Assembly (NCBI RefSeq): GCF_049276915.1
Contig: NZ_JBASXK010000089.1
Location: 1 to 64,000, forward strand
DNA from: Aestuariivita sp049276915
GTDB lineage: Bacteria; Pseudomonadota; Alphaproteobacteria; Rhodobacterales; Rhodobacteraceae
Direction of reading: 5' to 3'
DNA: 64,000 nt
Within the stretch, counting starts at the first letter, position 1, and each line of letters starts with the position of its first letter. This document shows, one piece after another, positions 6,859 to 16,039 of the stretch. The translations under genes and the position numbers were made by a program. The notes beneath the pieces were generated by a model, which worked only from the letters and a program-made list of their open reading frames with translations, had not been told where the DNA came from and ran no database searches.

Positions 6859-9066
6859 ATGACCGAAAAAAATACACCCGATATCATCTATACAACAGTC
6901 GACGAAGCACCCGAGCTGGCCTCGGCCTCTTTGCTGCCCATCATCCAGCGGTTTGCGGATGCGGCGGGGGTCAGTGTCGGCACCCGCGACATCTCGCTGG
7001 CGGGCCGCATTCTGGCGACGTTCCCGGACCATCTGAGCGAAGCGCAACGGCAAAGCGACGATCTGGCCTGGCTGGGCGAGTTGGTGAAAACGCCCGAGGC
7101 CAATGTGATCAAGCTACCGAATATCTCGGCCTCGGTTCCGCAGCTGGTCGCGGCGATCAAGGAGTTGCAGGGGCAGGGCTATGCCATCCCCGATTATCCC
7201 GAAACACCAGGCACGCAGGCCGAGAAAGAGGTGCGCGCGCGCTATGACGGGATCAAGGGCTCGGCGGTGAACCCGGTTTTGCGCGAGGGCAATTCGGATC
7301 GGCGCGCAGCCAAGGCGGTCAAGGCCTTTGCACAGGCCAATCCGCATCGCATGGGAGACTGGAGCGCGCACAGCAAGACCCGGGTCGCCGCGATGTCGGG
7401 AGGGGATTTCTTTTCCAACGAGACCTCGGCCACGCTGAGTGCGCCGGCCACGGCCAAGATCGTGCATATCGGCGCGGATGGCAGAGAGACGGTGCTGAAG
7501 GATGCGGTCAGCTATCCTGCCGGCACCGTGGTCGATGCGACGTTCATGTCGGCCCATGCGCTGGATGCGTTCCTGGCCGATGAGATCGCCAGGACCAAGG
7601 CAGAGGGCGTTATGTTCTCGCTGCATCTGAAGGCCACGATGATGAAGGTCTCGGATCCGATCATCTTCGGGCATGCGGTAAAGGTGTTTCTTGCTCCGGT
7701 CTTTGAGACCTATGGCGATGAGATGGCCGCGCTGGGCGTGAACCCGAATTCGGGCCTTGGCGATCTGATGGCGCGGGTCAAGGATCAGCCCAATATCGTG
7801 GCGGCGATCGAAGCGGTGATCGCGGATCGCCCGCCTCTTTATATGGTGGATTCCGATCGCGGCCTGACCAACCTGCATGTGCCGTCCGATGTGATCATCG
7901 ACGCCTCCATGCCCGCTTTGATCCGCGCGGGCGGCAAGGGCTGGGGTCCGGATGGCAAGGAACATGATGCCGTCTGCGTCATCCCGGACAATTCTTACGC
8001 GCCGGTCTATGACGAGACGATCAGGTATTTCAAAGAGACCGGCAAGCTGGATCCGGCCACGTCGGGTACGGTGCAGAACATCGGTCTGATGGCGCAAAAG
8101 GCCGAAGAATACGGCTCGCACCCCACCACTTTCGAGATCCCGGCTGACGGCGTCGTGCGCATGGTGCTGGAGGATGGCACGGTGCTGCATGAGCATGCGG
8201 TTCAGGCGGGTGACATCTGGCGCTCGGCGTCGGCCCGCAAGGCTCCGATCGAGGATTGGGTGAACCTTGCCATCGACCGGCAGCGCGCCGAAGGCTGTGA
8301 GGCGATTTTCTGGCTGGATGCCAATCGCGCCCATGATGCCGAGCTGATCAAATACGTCACGCCGATCCTTGAGGCCAAGGGGCTTGCGGATAAATTCAGG
8401 ATCCTTGCGCCGCGTGAAGCCACGCGGGCCACGTTGGAAACGATCCGCGCGGGCAGGAATTCCATCGCGATCACCGGCAACGTGTTGCGGGATTACCTGA
8501 CCGACCTGTTCCCGATCCTTGAGCTCGCGACATCGGCCAAGATGCTCTCGATCGTAAAGCTGATGCAGGGCGGCGGGCTGTTTGAGACCGGCGCGGGCGG
8601 TTCGGCCCCCAAGCATGTTCAGCAGTTGATGGAGGAAAACCACCTGCGCTGGGATTCATTGGGCGAATTCTGCGCCCTGGGTGAAAGCTTCAAGTTCCTG
8701 GCCGATGTGCGGGACAATGCCAAGGCGCGGGTTCTGGGAGACGCCGTCGAGGCGGCCACGCAAGGGGTTCTGGATCACAACCGTTCACCCGGGCGCAAGC
8801 TGGGCCAGCCGGACAATCGCGACAGCCATTACTGGTTCGCGCGCTATTGGGCCGAAGCGCTGGCGGCGCAAACCGAAGATGGCGAACTTGCGGCCTATTT
8901 TGCGCCGATGGCCAAGGCTTTGGCGGATGCAGAAGGCGCGATCGTGAGCGAACTGGCGGCCGTGCGCGGTGGGCCTGCGGATCTTGGGGGCTATTACCAT
9001 GCCGACAAGGCCAAGGTCGCTGCGGTGATGCGCCCCTCGGCCACGCTGAACGCGATCATCGGCTGA
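6859..9066 (+). CDS. icd: Monomeric NADP-dependent isocitrate dehydrogenase
   Basis: This 735-residue protein matches the length and start pattern of the monomeric IDH family. The N-terminus reads I-I-Y-T-T-V-D-E-A-P-E-L-A and is followed by T-R-D-I-S-L-A-G-R-I-L-A. The substrate/metal region near residue 120 reads S-A-S-V-P-Q-L. It converts isocitrate to 2-oxoglutarate and CO2 in the TCA cycle, supplying NADPH and the carbon skeleton for glutamate. The start is set at 6859 because homologues begin here; an in-frame upstream TTG gives only a non-conserved extension. It is monocistronic, with an extended -10 promoter upstream and a strong intrinsic terminator downstream. Confidence 0.95.
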   Translation: MTEKNTPDIIYTTVDEAPELASASLLPIIQRFADAAGVSVGTRDISLAGRILATFPDHLSEAQRQSDDLAWLGELVKTPEANVIKLPNISASVPQLVAAIKELQGQGYAIPDYPETPGTQAEKEVRARYDGIKGSAVNPVLREGNSDRRAAKAVKAFAQANPHRMGDWSAHSKTRVAAMSGGDFFSNETSATLSAPATAKIVHIGADGRETVLKDAVSYPAGTVVDATFMSAHALDAFLADEIARTKAEGVMFSLHLKATMMKVSDPIIFGHAVKVFLAPVFETYGDEMAALGVNPNSGLGDLMARVKDQPNIVAAIEAVIADRPPLYMVDSDRGLTNLHVPSDVIIDASMPALIRAGGKGWGPDGKEHDAVCVIPDNSYAPVYDETIRYFKETGKLDPATSGTVQNIGLMAQKAEEYGSHPTTFEIPADGVVRMVLEDGTVLHEHAVQAGDIWRSASARKAPIEDWVNLAIDRQRAEGCEAIFWLDANRAHDAELIKYVTPILEAKGLADKFRILAPREATRATLETIRAGRNSIAITGNVLRDYLTDLFPILELATSAKMLSIVKLMQGGGLFETGAGGSAPKHVQQLMEENHLRWDSLGEFCALGESFKFLADVRDNAKARVLGDAVEAATQGVLDHNRSPGRKLGQPDNRDSHYWFARYWAEALAAQTEDGELAAYFAPMAKALADAEGAIVSELAAVRGGPADLGGYYHADKAKVAAVMRPSATLNAIIG

Positions 9067-9088
9067 ATTCACGGCGCTTGAAGACGGG

Positions 9089-9123
9089 AACGCTCGGCCG
9101 GTGACGGCGGGGCGTTTTCTTTT
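9089..9123 (+). terminator. Rho-independent terminator after icd
   Basis: AACGCTC (9089-9095) pairs with GGGCGTT (9110-9116) and encloses an inner GCCG-GTGA-CGGC hairpin. A T-rich tract, TTCTTTT, follows. It lies 22 bases after the icd stop and just before the end of the convergent transporter gene. Confidence 0.85.
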
Positions 9124-9132
9124 GCGCGCGCG

Positions 9133-10113
9133 TCAGTCCCTGCGGTCGATCATGCCGCGCGCCACACGGCGGGCTTTTTGTTGTTCGCGCAGGAACACGA
9201 ACAGCCCCGAGCCGATGATCAGCGCCATGCCCAGCCAGACTTCGAGATCGGGCAGGCTGTTGAATATCGCCCAGCCCCAGAAAACCGCCAGCGGCAGGCC
9301 GATATATTCGAACGGGGCCACGGTCGCCGCATCGCTCAGCCGATAGGCCTGGCTGAGACAATAGCCGACGATGGCCGAGTTCACCCCCAGCCCGATGAAG
9401 AAGATCCAGTCGCCCTCGGCAGGCCAGACCCAGGCGCGCAACAGAAAGATCAGGCTTTGGTTTTCGACCCCGACGGCATGTCGCCCGTCTCCGGCCACCA
9501 GCCAGAACATCGCCGAGACGGCCAGGAACATCAGTTGCACATAGACCGACAGCGCGCTGGCCTTGCTTGAAATGCCCAGTCTGCGCGTCATCAACTGGTT
9601 GAGCGCATAGGTCAGGGCCGCCAGAACGGGCAGCAAAAGCACGATCCGGTGCACGTCCAGCGCGGCGGTGCTGACCCAGGGGCGCTGCATGATGACCACC
9701 CCGGCAAAGCCCACGGCCACGGCGGCAAGGCGCAGGGGGCCGACCTTTTCCCCCAGTATCGGTATCGACAGCAGCGTGATGAAGAGAGGGGCCACGAAGA
9801 ACAGGGCCGTTGAATCCGCAAGCGGCAGGACCGCCAGGGCGGTGAAATAGGTCATGTTCGAGATCACCAGCAACAGGCAGCGCAACACATGCAGCCCGGG
9901 CTGGTGCGTCCTGAGAATCTGCCATCCGCCTTCCATCTGCACCAGCATCAGGCTGAACACGATCCCGATGCCCGAGCGCACAAAGACCATCTGATGCAAC
10001 GGATAATCTCCAGAAAGCTGTTTCATCAGCACATCGTTGATCGAAATTGCACACATGCCACCAAGGATGAAGGCTATTCCCCATGCCGAGGCGGTTGGTT
10101 TGGGCGATGTCAT
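9133..10113 (-). CDS. DMT-superfamily (EamA) transporter
   Basis: This 326-residue integral membrane protein has about ten hydrophobic segments in two EamA repeats. The N-terminal one includes G-G-M-C-A-I-S-I-N-D-V-L-M-K-Q and the second starts after the L-N-Q-L-M-T-R-R loop. It is likely an inner-membrane metabolite exporter of the drug/metabolite transporter superfamily; the substrate is unknown. The start at 10113 is chosen because AGAAGGGG lies just upstream, whereas the 28 residues of the longer frame are not membrane-like. It converges with icd and is divergent from the CoxG-like gene. Confidence 0.88.
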   Translation of the reverse strand: MTSPKPTASAWGIAFILGGMCAISINDVLMKQLSGDYPLHQMVFVRSGIGIVFSLMLVQMEGGWQILRTHQPGLHVLRCLLLVISNMTYFTALAVLPLADSTALFFVAPLFITLLSIPILGEKVGPLRLAAVAVGFAGVVIMQRPWVSTAALDVHRIVLLLPVLAALTYALNQLMTRRLGISSKASALSVYVQLMFLAVSAMFWLVAGDGRHAVGVENQSLIFLLRAWVWPAEGDWIFFIGLGVNSAIVGYCLSQAYRLSDAATVAPFEYIGLPLAVFWGWAIFNSLPDLEVWLGMALIIGSGLFVFLREQQKARRVARGMIDRRD

Positions 10114-10247
10114 TGGGACCCCTTCTGGAACACTCACCTTCTTGATTGCCCCTGTGCGTCCTTGTGGGTCGCGTCTGTTTGCGACAGGCTTGGACATTGC
10201 GCATCTGTGCAGTAGGAAAGGGCGAACGCACGAAGGAGGACGACCCC

Positions 10248-10763
10248 ATGAAGATGCAGGACCAGCGCGAGATCAAAGCCGCGCGTGACGTGGTGTTTGC
10301 GGCGATCCTTGATCCCGAGGTTCTGAAAGACTGCATTCCCGGCGCTGACAGCGTGGAGGGAAATGTGGAGGACGGATATGAAGCGGTCGTGACGCAGAAG
10401 GTCGGGCCGGTCAAAGCCACCTTCAAGGGCCATGTGCAGATGTCCGAAATCGTTCAGAACGAAAAGATCACCATTACCGGCGAAGGCAAGGGCGGTGCGG
10501 CCGGGTTTGCCAAGGGTGGTGCCGTTGTCACTCTGGAAGAGCTGGGACCGGAGCTGACGATGCTGAGCTATGATGTCGAAGCCAAGGTTGGCGGCAAGCT
10601 GGCGCAGCTGGGCAGCCGGATCATCGACGGGTTTTCCAAGAAGATGGCGGATCAGTTCTTTGCCAATCTGCAGGAAGGGCTGGAAGGTCCTGCGGAAACT
10701 GCCGAGGTCGAGGACGAGGCCCTGAAAAAGGGCTGGTTCAAACGCCTGACCGGCAAGGCGTGA
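10248..10763 (+). CDS. CoxG-like SRPBCC family protein
   Basis: This 171-residue protein has the SRPBCC (START-like) ligand-binding fold of the carbon monoxide dehydrogenase subunit G family. The motif L-K-D-C-I-P-G-A-D-S-V-E-G near residues 24-36 and the G-x-G-x-G-G-A-A-x-F loop are typical. The C-terminal part is a Glu/Lys-rich tail. A strong GAAGGAGGA ribosome site precedes the ATG. No CO dehydrogenase genes are nearby, so despite the family name the role is open. Membrane recruitment of molybdoenzyme assembly factors is one known CoxG role, but here it is only a possibility. Confidence 0.85.
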   Translation: MKMQDQREIKAARDVVFAAILDPEVLKDCIPGADSVEGNVEDGYEAVVTQKVGPVKATFKGHVQMSEIVQNEKITITGEGKGGAAGFAKGGAVVTLEELGPELTMLSYDVEAKVGGKLAQLGSRIIDGFSKKMADQFFANLQEGLEGPAETAEVEDEALKKGWFKRLTGKA

Positions 10764-11021
10764 TCCTTTGCCAGACCGGGCGGGTGGCGCGGCGCACTGC
10801 CCCGGTCCCGGTCTCATGGCAGTGCGCTGATGGGTTTGCGTGAGGGCCGGGCGCATGCTCGGCTGGCCTGAGCCGAGCGCTACCTCGCGTGGCATCCGTG
10901 CTGGCAGAGCAGGCGTGGTCCCCGCGCAGCGTTGCAGATTTGCCAAAGCCCTCACACGATCCCGCGGTGACCTCGAAGGAACTGAGCGCGCCGCCTTGTT
11001 TCGCCCCTCGGTGCGATCTAC

Positions 11022-11828
11022 ATGGGAGCAATGAAACGTTGGCTTCCCTTCATCAAATCAAACCCGCGCGTGGCCGTCGTGCGCCTGTCCGGTGCCATTG
11101 GCATGGCTGGACGCGGCTCGCTGAGCGATGCCACCATCGGCCCGATCCTGGAAAAAGCCTTTCGCAAGGGCAAACCGGACGCCGTGGCCCTTGAGATCAA
11201 TTCGCCGGGTGGCTCACCCGTGCAATCCTCGCTGATTGGTGCGCGCATCCGCAGGTTGGCGGAAGAGACCGACACCAAGGTCTATGCCTTTGTCGAAGAC
11301 GTGGCGGCCTCGGGCGGGTATTGGCTGGCGGCGGCAGCGGATGAAATCTGGGCTGACGAAAGCTCGGTCGTGGGCTCGATCGGGGTTATCTCGGCGGGTT
11401 TCGGAGCCCATGAGTTCCTGGCCCGATACGGGATCGAGAGGCGCGTCTATACCGCGGGGAAGTCCAAATCCATGCTTGACCCGTTCCGCCCGGAACAGGA
11501 AGAGGATGTCGCGCGGCTCAAGGAGCTACTGGAAGACATTCATGCGAATTTCAAGGATCACGTCTCGGAACGTCGCAAGGGCAAGCTGCCCGAGGATCAG
11601 GATCTGTTCACCGGTGAAATCTGGCTGGCCCGGCGGGCCACGCAACTGGGCCTGATCGACGGGGTCGCGCATATCCGACCCAAGATGCAGGAAATCTTTG
11701 GCGAAAAAGTAAGCTTTCGCCGCTATGGGATTCGCCGTCCGCTGTTTCAGCGCTTTGGCGTACAACTTGTGCAGGATGCGCTGACGGGCATTGAGGAGCG
11801 TGCTGAATTCGCGCGTTTTGGCCTGTGA
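11022..11828 (+). CDS. S49 family (SppA-like) peptidase
   Basis: This 268-residue ClpP-fold serine peptidase is related to signal peptide peptidase SppA. The nucleophile Ser is in E-D-V-A-A-S-G-G-Y-W-L-A (near residue 105), preceded by the L-E-I-N-S-P-G-G-S substrate loop. The candidate general-base Lys is in the T-A-G-K-S-K-S-M-L-D-P-F stretch. It lacks the long N-terminal half of SppA 67K and any clear membrane anchor, so it is the short form. ATG at 11031 is an alternative start. A 258-base gap without recognised signals precedes it. Two small genes follow closely, probably in one operon. Confidence 0.88.
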   Translation: MGAMKRWLPFIKSNPRVAVVRLSGAIGMAGRGSLSDATIGPILEKAFRKGKPDAVALEINSPGGSPVQSSLIGARIRRLAEETDTKVYAFVEDVAASGGYWLAAAADEIWADESSVVGSIGVISAGFGAHEFLARYGIERRVYTAGKSKSMLDPFRPEQEEDVARLKELLEDIHANFKDHVSERRKGKLPEDQDLFTGEIWLARRATQLGLIDGVAHIRPKMQEIFGEKVSFRRYGIRRPLFQRFGVQLVQDALTGIEERAEFARFGL

Positions 11829-11829
11829 C

Positions 11830-12003
11830 GTGATATTGAAGATCGTCTCTCTTTTCCTGGTCTTCATGGCGGTGCTTGCGATGTTCGGCAAGCTGCGTAT
11901 CCCGGGAACCCAACGGCTGAAGTCGGCCAAGTGCCGGTCCTGCGGGCGCTATCGTATCGGCAAGGGCCCCTGTGCCTGCGGTGCCGGAGGGAAAGACACA
12001 TGA
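11830..12003 (+). CDS. Small membrane-anchored zinc-ribbon-like protein
   Basis: The GTG at 11830, one base after the peptidase stop, opens a 57-residue protein. A single hydrophobic helix (residues 2-18, I-L-K-I-V-S-L-F-L-V-F) is followed by a basic C-terminal part with C-R-S-C-G-R...G-P-C-A-C-G, four cysteines in a zinc-ribbon-like CxxC...CxC spacing. Its TGA overlaps the ATG of the exchanger (ATGA). The function is unknown. Placement between a membrane-linked peptidase and a cation antiporter suggests an envelope role. Confidence 0.75.
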   Translation: MILKIVSLFLVFMAVLAMFGKLRIPGTQRLKSAKCRSCGRYRIGKGPCACGAGGKDT

Positions 12004-12953
12004 TCCCATGGCTCTTGTCGGCGCTTGGGCTGGTTATTCTGCTTCTGGCCGGGGATTCGCTGGTGCGCGGCGCGGTGAACCTGAGCCTGCGTCTGGGTGT
12101 GCCTGCGCTGATCGTCAGCCTGACCATCGTGGCATTCGGTACCTCGGCGCCTGAGCTTCTGATCAGCATCAGTGCCGTTCTGGATGGTGCGCCGGGTATC
12201 GCGCTGGGCAATGTCGTGGGTTCGAACACGGCCAATATCCTGATGGTGCTAGGTATCCCGGCGTTGCTTGCGCCGCTGCACACCAGCCAATGCAATACCC
12301 GGAAAACCTATGTTTTCATGATCGCCGCATCCGTGCTGTTCATTGCGCTGGCCTTCACCGGCACGTTCACCATGGCCACTGGAGCAATCCTTCTGGCGGC
12401 TCTGGCCTTTATTCTGTTTGACGCCTTTCGCGATGCCCGCAGTCATCAAAACGCCGGTGAAACCGCCGGGGACGAGCTTGACGATCTTGAAGGGGCAGAC
12501 CCCGAGATGCCGGGCTGGCGCATCGCTTTGTTCCTGGTCCTTGGTCTGATCGGGCTGCCGCTGGGGGCTGATCTGCTGGTGGTCAATGCCACGATCATCG
12601 CCAAGACCTATGGTGTCAGCGATACGGTGATCGGCCTGACGCTGGTGGCGATCGGCACCTCGTTGCCCGAGCTGGCCACAACCGTGATGGCTGCGATCCG
12701 CAAACAGGCGGATGTGGCGCTGGGCAATGTCATCGGGTCGAACATGTTCAACCTGCTGGCCATCATCGGCCTGACCACGTTGATCGGGCCGATCCCGGTA
12801 GACCCGGCCTTCCTTGCGTTTGATCTCTGGGTGATGCTGGCGGCCTCGCTGGTGCTGATCCCCTTCGTCTTCATGAAGATGGATATCACGCGCGGTTGGG
12901 GTGTGGCCTTGACGGCAGCCTATCTGGTCTACCTTGCTGTGGTACTGACCTAG
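12000..12953 (+). CDS. Calcium/sodium antiporter (YrbG/CaCA family)
   Basis: This 317-residue inner-membrane protein has two inverted CaCA repeats of about five helices each. The alpha-repeat motifs are clear: I-V-A-F-G-T-S-A-P-E-L-L near residue 42 and V-A-I-G-T-S-L-P-E-L-A-T near residue 217. Each is followed by a G-N-V-V/I-G-S-N motif that forms the cation site. An acidic loop (residues 155-175) separates the halves. It exchanges Na+ or K+ for Ca2+. The start is the ATG overlapping the upstream stop. Confidence 0.92.
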   Translation: MIPWLLSALGLVILLLAGDSLVRGAVNLSLRLGVPALIVSLTIVAFGTSAPELLISISAVLDGAPGIALGNVVGSNTANILMVLGIPALLAPLHTSQCNTRKTYVFMIAASVLFIALAFTGTFTMATGAILLAALAFILFDAFRDARSHQNAGETAGDELDDLEGADPEMPGWRIALFLVLGLIGLPLGADLLVVNATIIAKTYGVSDTVIGLTLVAIGTSLPELATTVMAAIRKQADVALGNVIGSNMFNLLAIIGLTTLIGPIPVDPAFLAFDLWVMLAASLVLIPFVFMKMDITRGWGVALTAAYLVYLAVVLT

Positions 12954-12966
12954 GCAGGGCGAACAG

Positions 12967-13746
12967 ATGACACAGGCATTGGTGACAGGAGCGGGCAAGC
13001 GTCTTGGGCGTGCCATGGCACTGTATCTGGCGGGGCGCGGCCATGATGTGGCAATCCATTATGCCACCTCGGCGCAGGCCGCCGAGGAGGTCGCCTCCGA
13101 GATTGTCGCCATGGGGCGCAATGCCGTGACCCTGCAGGCCGACCTGCTGGTCGAGGAGGAGGTTCAGGCGCTGCTGCCATCGGCAGCCGCCGCATTGGGC
13201 GGGCCGATCACCTGCCTGATCAACAATGCATCCATCTTTGAGTATGACAGCCTGGCGCTGGCAACGCGCGAGAGCTGGGACCGGCATCTGGAGAGCAACC
13301 TGCGCGCGCCCTTCGTGTTGACTCAGGCCATGGGGGCACAGGGGCTGAGTGCGGCGACAGATGAGAACGGCGAGCCGCAGGCCACAGGGCTGATCATCAA
13401 CATGATCGATCAGCGCGTCCGCAAGCTCACGCCCGAGTTCATGACCTATACGATCGCCAAGATGGGCCTCTGGGCGATGACGCAAACCACGGCGCAGGCG
13501 CTGGCACCCGCGGTGCGGGTCAATGCCATCGGTCCGGGCCCGACCATGCAGGGCGTGCGCCAAAGCCCCGAACATTTTGCGGCGCAACGCGCAGGCACGG
13601 TGCTGGAGCGCGGTGCCGACCCGGAGGGCATCTGCGCCGCTCTGGGATATTTTCTGGATGCGCGCGCGGTTACTGGCCAGCTGCTTTGCGTGGATGGGGG
13701 CCAGCATCTGGCCTGGCAAACCCCGGACGTTCAGGGTGTGGAGTAA
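12967..13746 (+). CDS. SDR family oxidoreductase (FolM/pteridine-reductase-like)
   Basis: This 259-residue Rossmann-fold short-chain dehydrogenase has the cofactor loop T-G-A-G-K-R-L-G (residues 7-14), the N-N-A-S motif after strand 4 and the catalytic Y-T-I-A-K. The T-G-A-x-K-R-L-G variant and the short C-terminal region resemble FolM/pteridine reductases, which reduce dihydromonapterin or dihydrofolate with NADPH. The assignment to pteridines is tentative; the SDR fold is certain. It follows the antiporter by 13 bases, probably in the same transcript. Confidence 0.88.
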   Translation: MTQALVTGAGKRLGRAMALYLAGRGHDVAIHYATSAQAAEEVASEIVAMGRNAVTLQADLLVEEEVQALLPSAAAALGGPITCLINNASIFEYDSLALATRESWDRHLESNLRAPFVLTQAMGAQGLSAATDENGEPQATGLIINMIDQRVRKLTPEFMTYTIAKMGLWAMTQTTAQALAPAVRVNAIGPGPTMQGVRQSPEHFAAQRAGTVLERGADPEGICAALGYFLDARAVTGQLLCVDGGQHLAWQTPDVQGVE

Positions 13747-14038
13747 CCTCTAAACCGGTGTCGAGCCGCTGAGTTTTGCACCGCGTTCATCTGTGTTACC
13801 GAACCGTTACAAAAAAGTTAATGTTTTCAGTCATTTGCTCACGCAGCATTAAAAAATCAAATAATTTCAATACCTTAATATTACGCCCAAAAATTGTGCA
13901 AAACGGGGAAACGCCCGAAATTCAACAGAAAATTCCTACTTTGCAAAACATATCATCAGATTTATCCACAGGATCCGTGGACGCCTTAGTCCTTGAATCC
14001 GATGGCTCAAGATTGCAGCCCCTGGCAGAGAATCATAT
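13747..14038. other. AT-rich intergenic region upstream of uvrC with a DnaA-box match
   Basis: This 292-base gap is much richer in A and T than the rest of the window, with runs such as AAAAAATCAAATAATTTC. It holds one perfect DnaA-box sequence, TTATCCACA, at 13962-13970. The AT-rich part probably contains the uvrC promoter. A reading frame crosses it but has unusual composition and no ribosome site. A single box does not make an origin. Confidence 0.5.
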
Positions 14039-15937
14039 GTGTGTTCCATGAGCCCGACGGATTCCTCACCCGCGTCAGATCTACGCAGCCCGGATGTGAC
14101 GGGCCATGCCTGCATACAGGGCTATCTCAAGACATTGGATAACTCGCCGGGCGTATACCGGATGCTGGATGAGCAGAGCCGCGTTCTCTATGTCGGCAAG
14201 GCCCGCAACCTGCGCGCGCGGGTGTCGAACTATGCCCGCCCCGCAGGTCATTCCCCCCGTATCGCCCGGATGATCCGGGAAACCGCGTCGATGATGTTTC
14301 TGACGACCCGGACGGAAACCGAAGCCTTGCTGCTGGAACAGAACCTGATCAAGCAGCTCAAGCCGAAGTACAACGTGCTGCTGCGCGACGACAAAAGCTT
14401 TCCCAATATTCTGGTGGCCAAGGATCACACCTATCCCCAGATCAAGAAGCACCGCGGTGCCAAGAAGGAAAAGGGCACCTATTTTGGCCCCTTCGCCAGC
14501 GCCGGTGCGGTGAACCGCACGCTGAACCAGTTGCAACGGGTGTTCCTGCTGCGCAACTGCACCGATGCGATGTTCGAAAGCCGCACACGGCCCTGCCTGC
14601 TTTATCAGATCAAGCGCTGCTCAGGCCCCTGCGTCGATCACATCAGCCCCGAGGATTATGCCAAAAGCGTCAGGGACGCCGAACAGTTCCTGTCCGGACG
14701 CTCGACCCGGGTTCAGGAAGAGCTGGCCGCTCAGATGCAGCAGGCCTCGGATGACATGGAGTTTGAACGCGCCGCTGCCCTGCGCGACCGGATCCGGGCA
14801 TTGACCCAGGTGCAGACGGCCCAGGGCATCAACCCGCGCGGAGTCTCGGAGGCCGATGTGATCGCGTTGCATCTGGAGAACGGACAGGCCTGCGTGCAGG
14901 TGTTTTTCATCCGCGCCAATCAGAACTGGGGCAACCGTGACTTCTATCCCCGGGTAGGGGCCGATATCGACGAGGGTGAGGTGCTTGAGGCCTTTCTGGG
15001 CCAGTTCTATGACAGCAAGGATCCGCCTCGCCAGTTGCTTCTCAGCCATGAGATCGAAAATCCCGATCTGATGGCAGATGCGCTGAGCCAGAAACTGGGC
15101 CGCAAGGTCGAATTGCTGGTGCCGCAACGCGGGGAAAAGGCCGAACTGGTGGACGGCGCGCTGCGCAATGCCCGCGAAAGCCTGGCACGCAAGATGGCCG
15201 AAACCGCGACGCAGGGCAAACTGCTCAAGGGGCTGGCAGAAGCATTCGCGCTGGATGGTCCTCCGCGCCGGATCGAAGTCTATGACAACTCGCATATCCA
15301 GGGCAGCAATGCGGTGGGTGCCATGATCGTGGCGGGGCCGGAAGGCTTTGTGAAAAACAGCTATCGCAAGTTCAACATCCGCGGTGATGATCTGACCCCC
15401 GGCGATGATTTCGGCATGATGAAAGAGGTGCTGAACCGCCGCTTTTCGCGCCTCACCAAAGAGGATCCGGACCGACAGAAAGGCATGTGGCCGGATCTGT
15501 TGCTGATCGACGGCGGTGCCGGGCAGGTCAGTGCGGTGGCCCAGATCATGGCCGAACACGGCGTTCAGGACATCCCCATGGTGGGGGTGGCAAAAGGCGT
15601 GGACCGCGATGCGGGCAAGGAAGAGTTCCACCGCATCGGCCAGCGTCCCTTTGCATTGCGCCACAATGATCCGGTGCTTTATTTCGTACAGCGCCTGCGC
15701 GATGAGGCGCATCGCTTTGCCATTGGCACCCACCGGGCCAAACGCAGCAAGGCGATCGGTGCCACGCCGCTGGATGAGATCGCGGGCGTTGGTGCTGCGC
15801 GCAAACGCGCCTTGCTGGCTCATTTCGGCAGCGCCAAAGCCGTGGCGCGTGCCAATCTGGCCGATCTCAAGGCGGTGGATGGCGTGTCCGAAGCACTGGC
15901 GGAAAAGATCTATGACTTTTTCCACGATCGCGCCTGA
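14039..15937 (+). CDS. uvrC: Excinuclease ABC subunit C
   Basis: This 632-residue protein is the dual-incision nuclease of nucleotide excision repair. Domains in order are: an N-terminal GIY-YIG domain (residues 28-110, P-G-V-Y-R-M and Y-V-G-K-A-R-N-L-R), a Cys motif (L-Y-Q-I-K-R-C-S-G-P-C), a UvrB-interacting UVR segment near residues 218-252, the RNase H-like C-terminal nuclease (E-V-Y-D-N-S-H-I-Q-G and L-L-I-D-G-G-A-G-Q), and a terminal helix-hairpin-helix pair. Translation may start at GTG 14039 or ATG 14048. The length is normal for the family. Confidence 0.97.
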   Translation: MCSMSPTDSSPASDLRSPDVTGHACIQGYLKTLDNSPGVYRMLDEQSRVLYVGKARNLRARVSNYARPAGHSPRIARMIRETASMMFLTTRTETEALLLEQNLIKQLKPKYNVLLRDDKSFPNILVAKDHTYPQIKKHRGAKKEKGTYFGPFASAGAVNRTLNQLQRVFLLRNCTDAMFESRTRPCLLYQIKRCSGPCVDHISPEDYAKSVRDAEQFLSGRSTRVQEELAAQMQQASDDMEFERAAALRDRIRALTQVQTAQGINPRGVSEADVIALHLENGQACVQVFFIRANQNWGNRDFYPRVGADIDEGEVLEAFLGQFYDSKDPPRQLLLSHEIENPDLMADALSQKLGRKVELLVPQRGEKAELVDGALRNARESLARKMAETATQGKLLKGLAEAFALDGPPRRIEVYDNSHIQGSNAVGAMIVAGPEGFVKNSYRKFNIRGDDLTPGDDFGMMKEVLNRRFSRLTKEDPDRQKGMWPDLLLIDGGAGQVSAVAQIMAEHGVQDIPMVGVAKGVDRDAGKEEFHRIGQRPFALRHNDPVLYFVQRLRDEAHRFAIGTHRAKRSKAIGATPLDEIAGVGAARKRALLAHFGSAKAVARANLADLKAVDGVSEALAEKIYDFFHDRA

Positions 15938-16039
15938 TTGGGAAACGTTCTTCCTGGGCTCAGAGGGTGTGTTCCGTATTTTCGGCAAGAAGAACGGCAG
16001 GGGCTTTTCCCCGCGACAGGCCGGGGTTAGATGTGACCC

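Noticed and set aside
7114..8643. Long open frame (509 codons) opposite icd
   Set aside because: It is antisense to a confidently identified gene, is His/Arg-rich as expected for the complement of high-GC coding sequence, and has no ribosome site or recognisable motif.
13962..13970. Replication origin at the DnaA box
   Set aside because: There is only one box, no repeated 13-mers, and no typical origin neighbours.
13776..14051. 91-codon frame in the AT-rich gap before uvrC
   Set aside because: It has no ribosome site, atypical composition and runs into the uvrC start. More likely it is promoter DNA.
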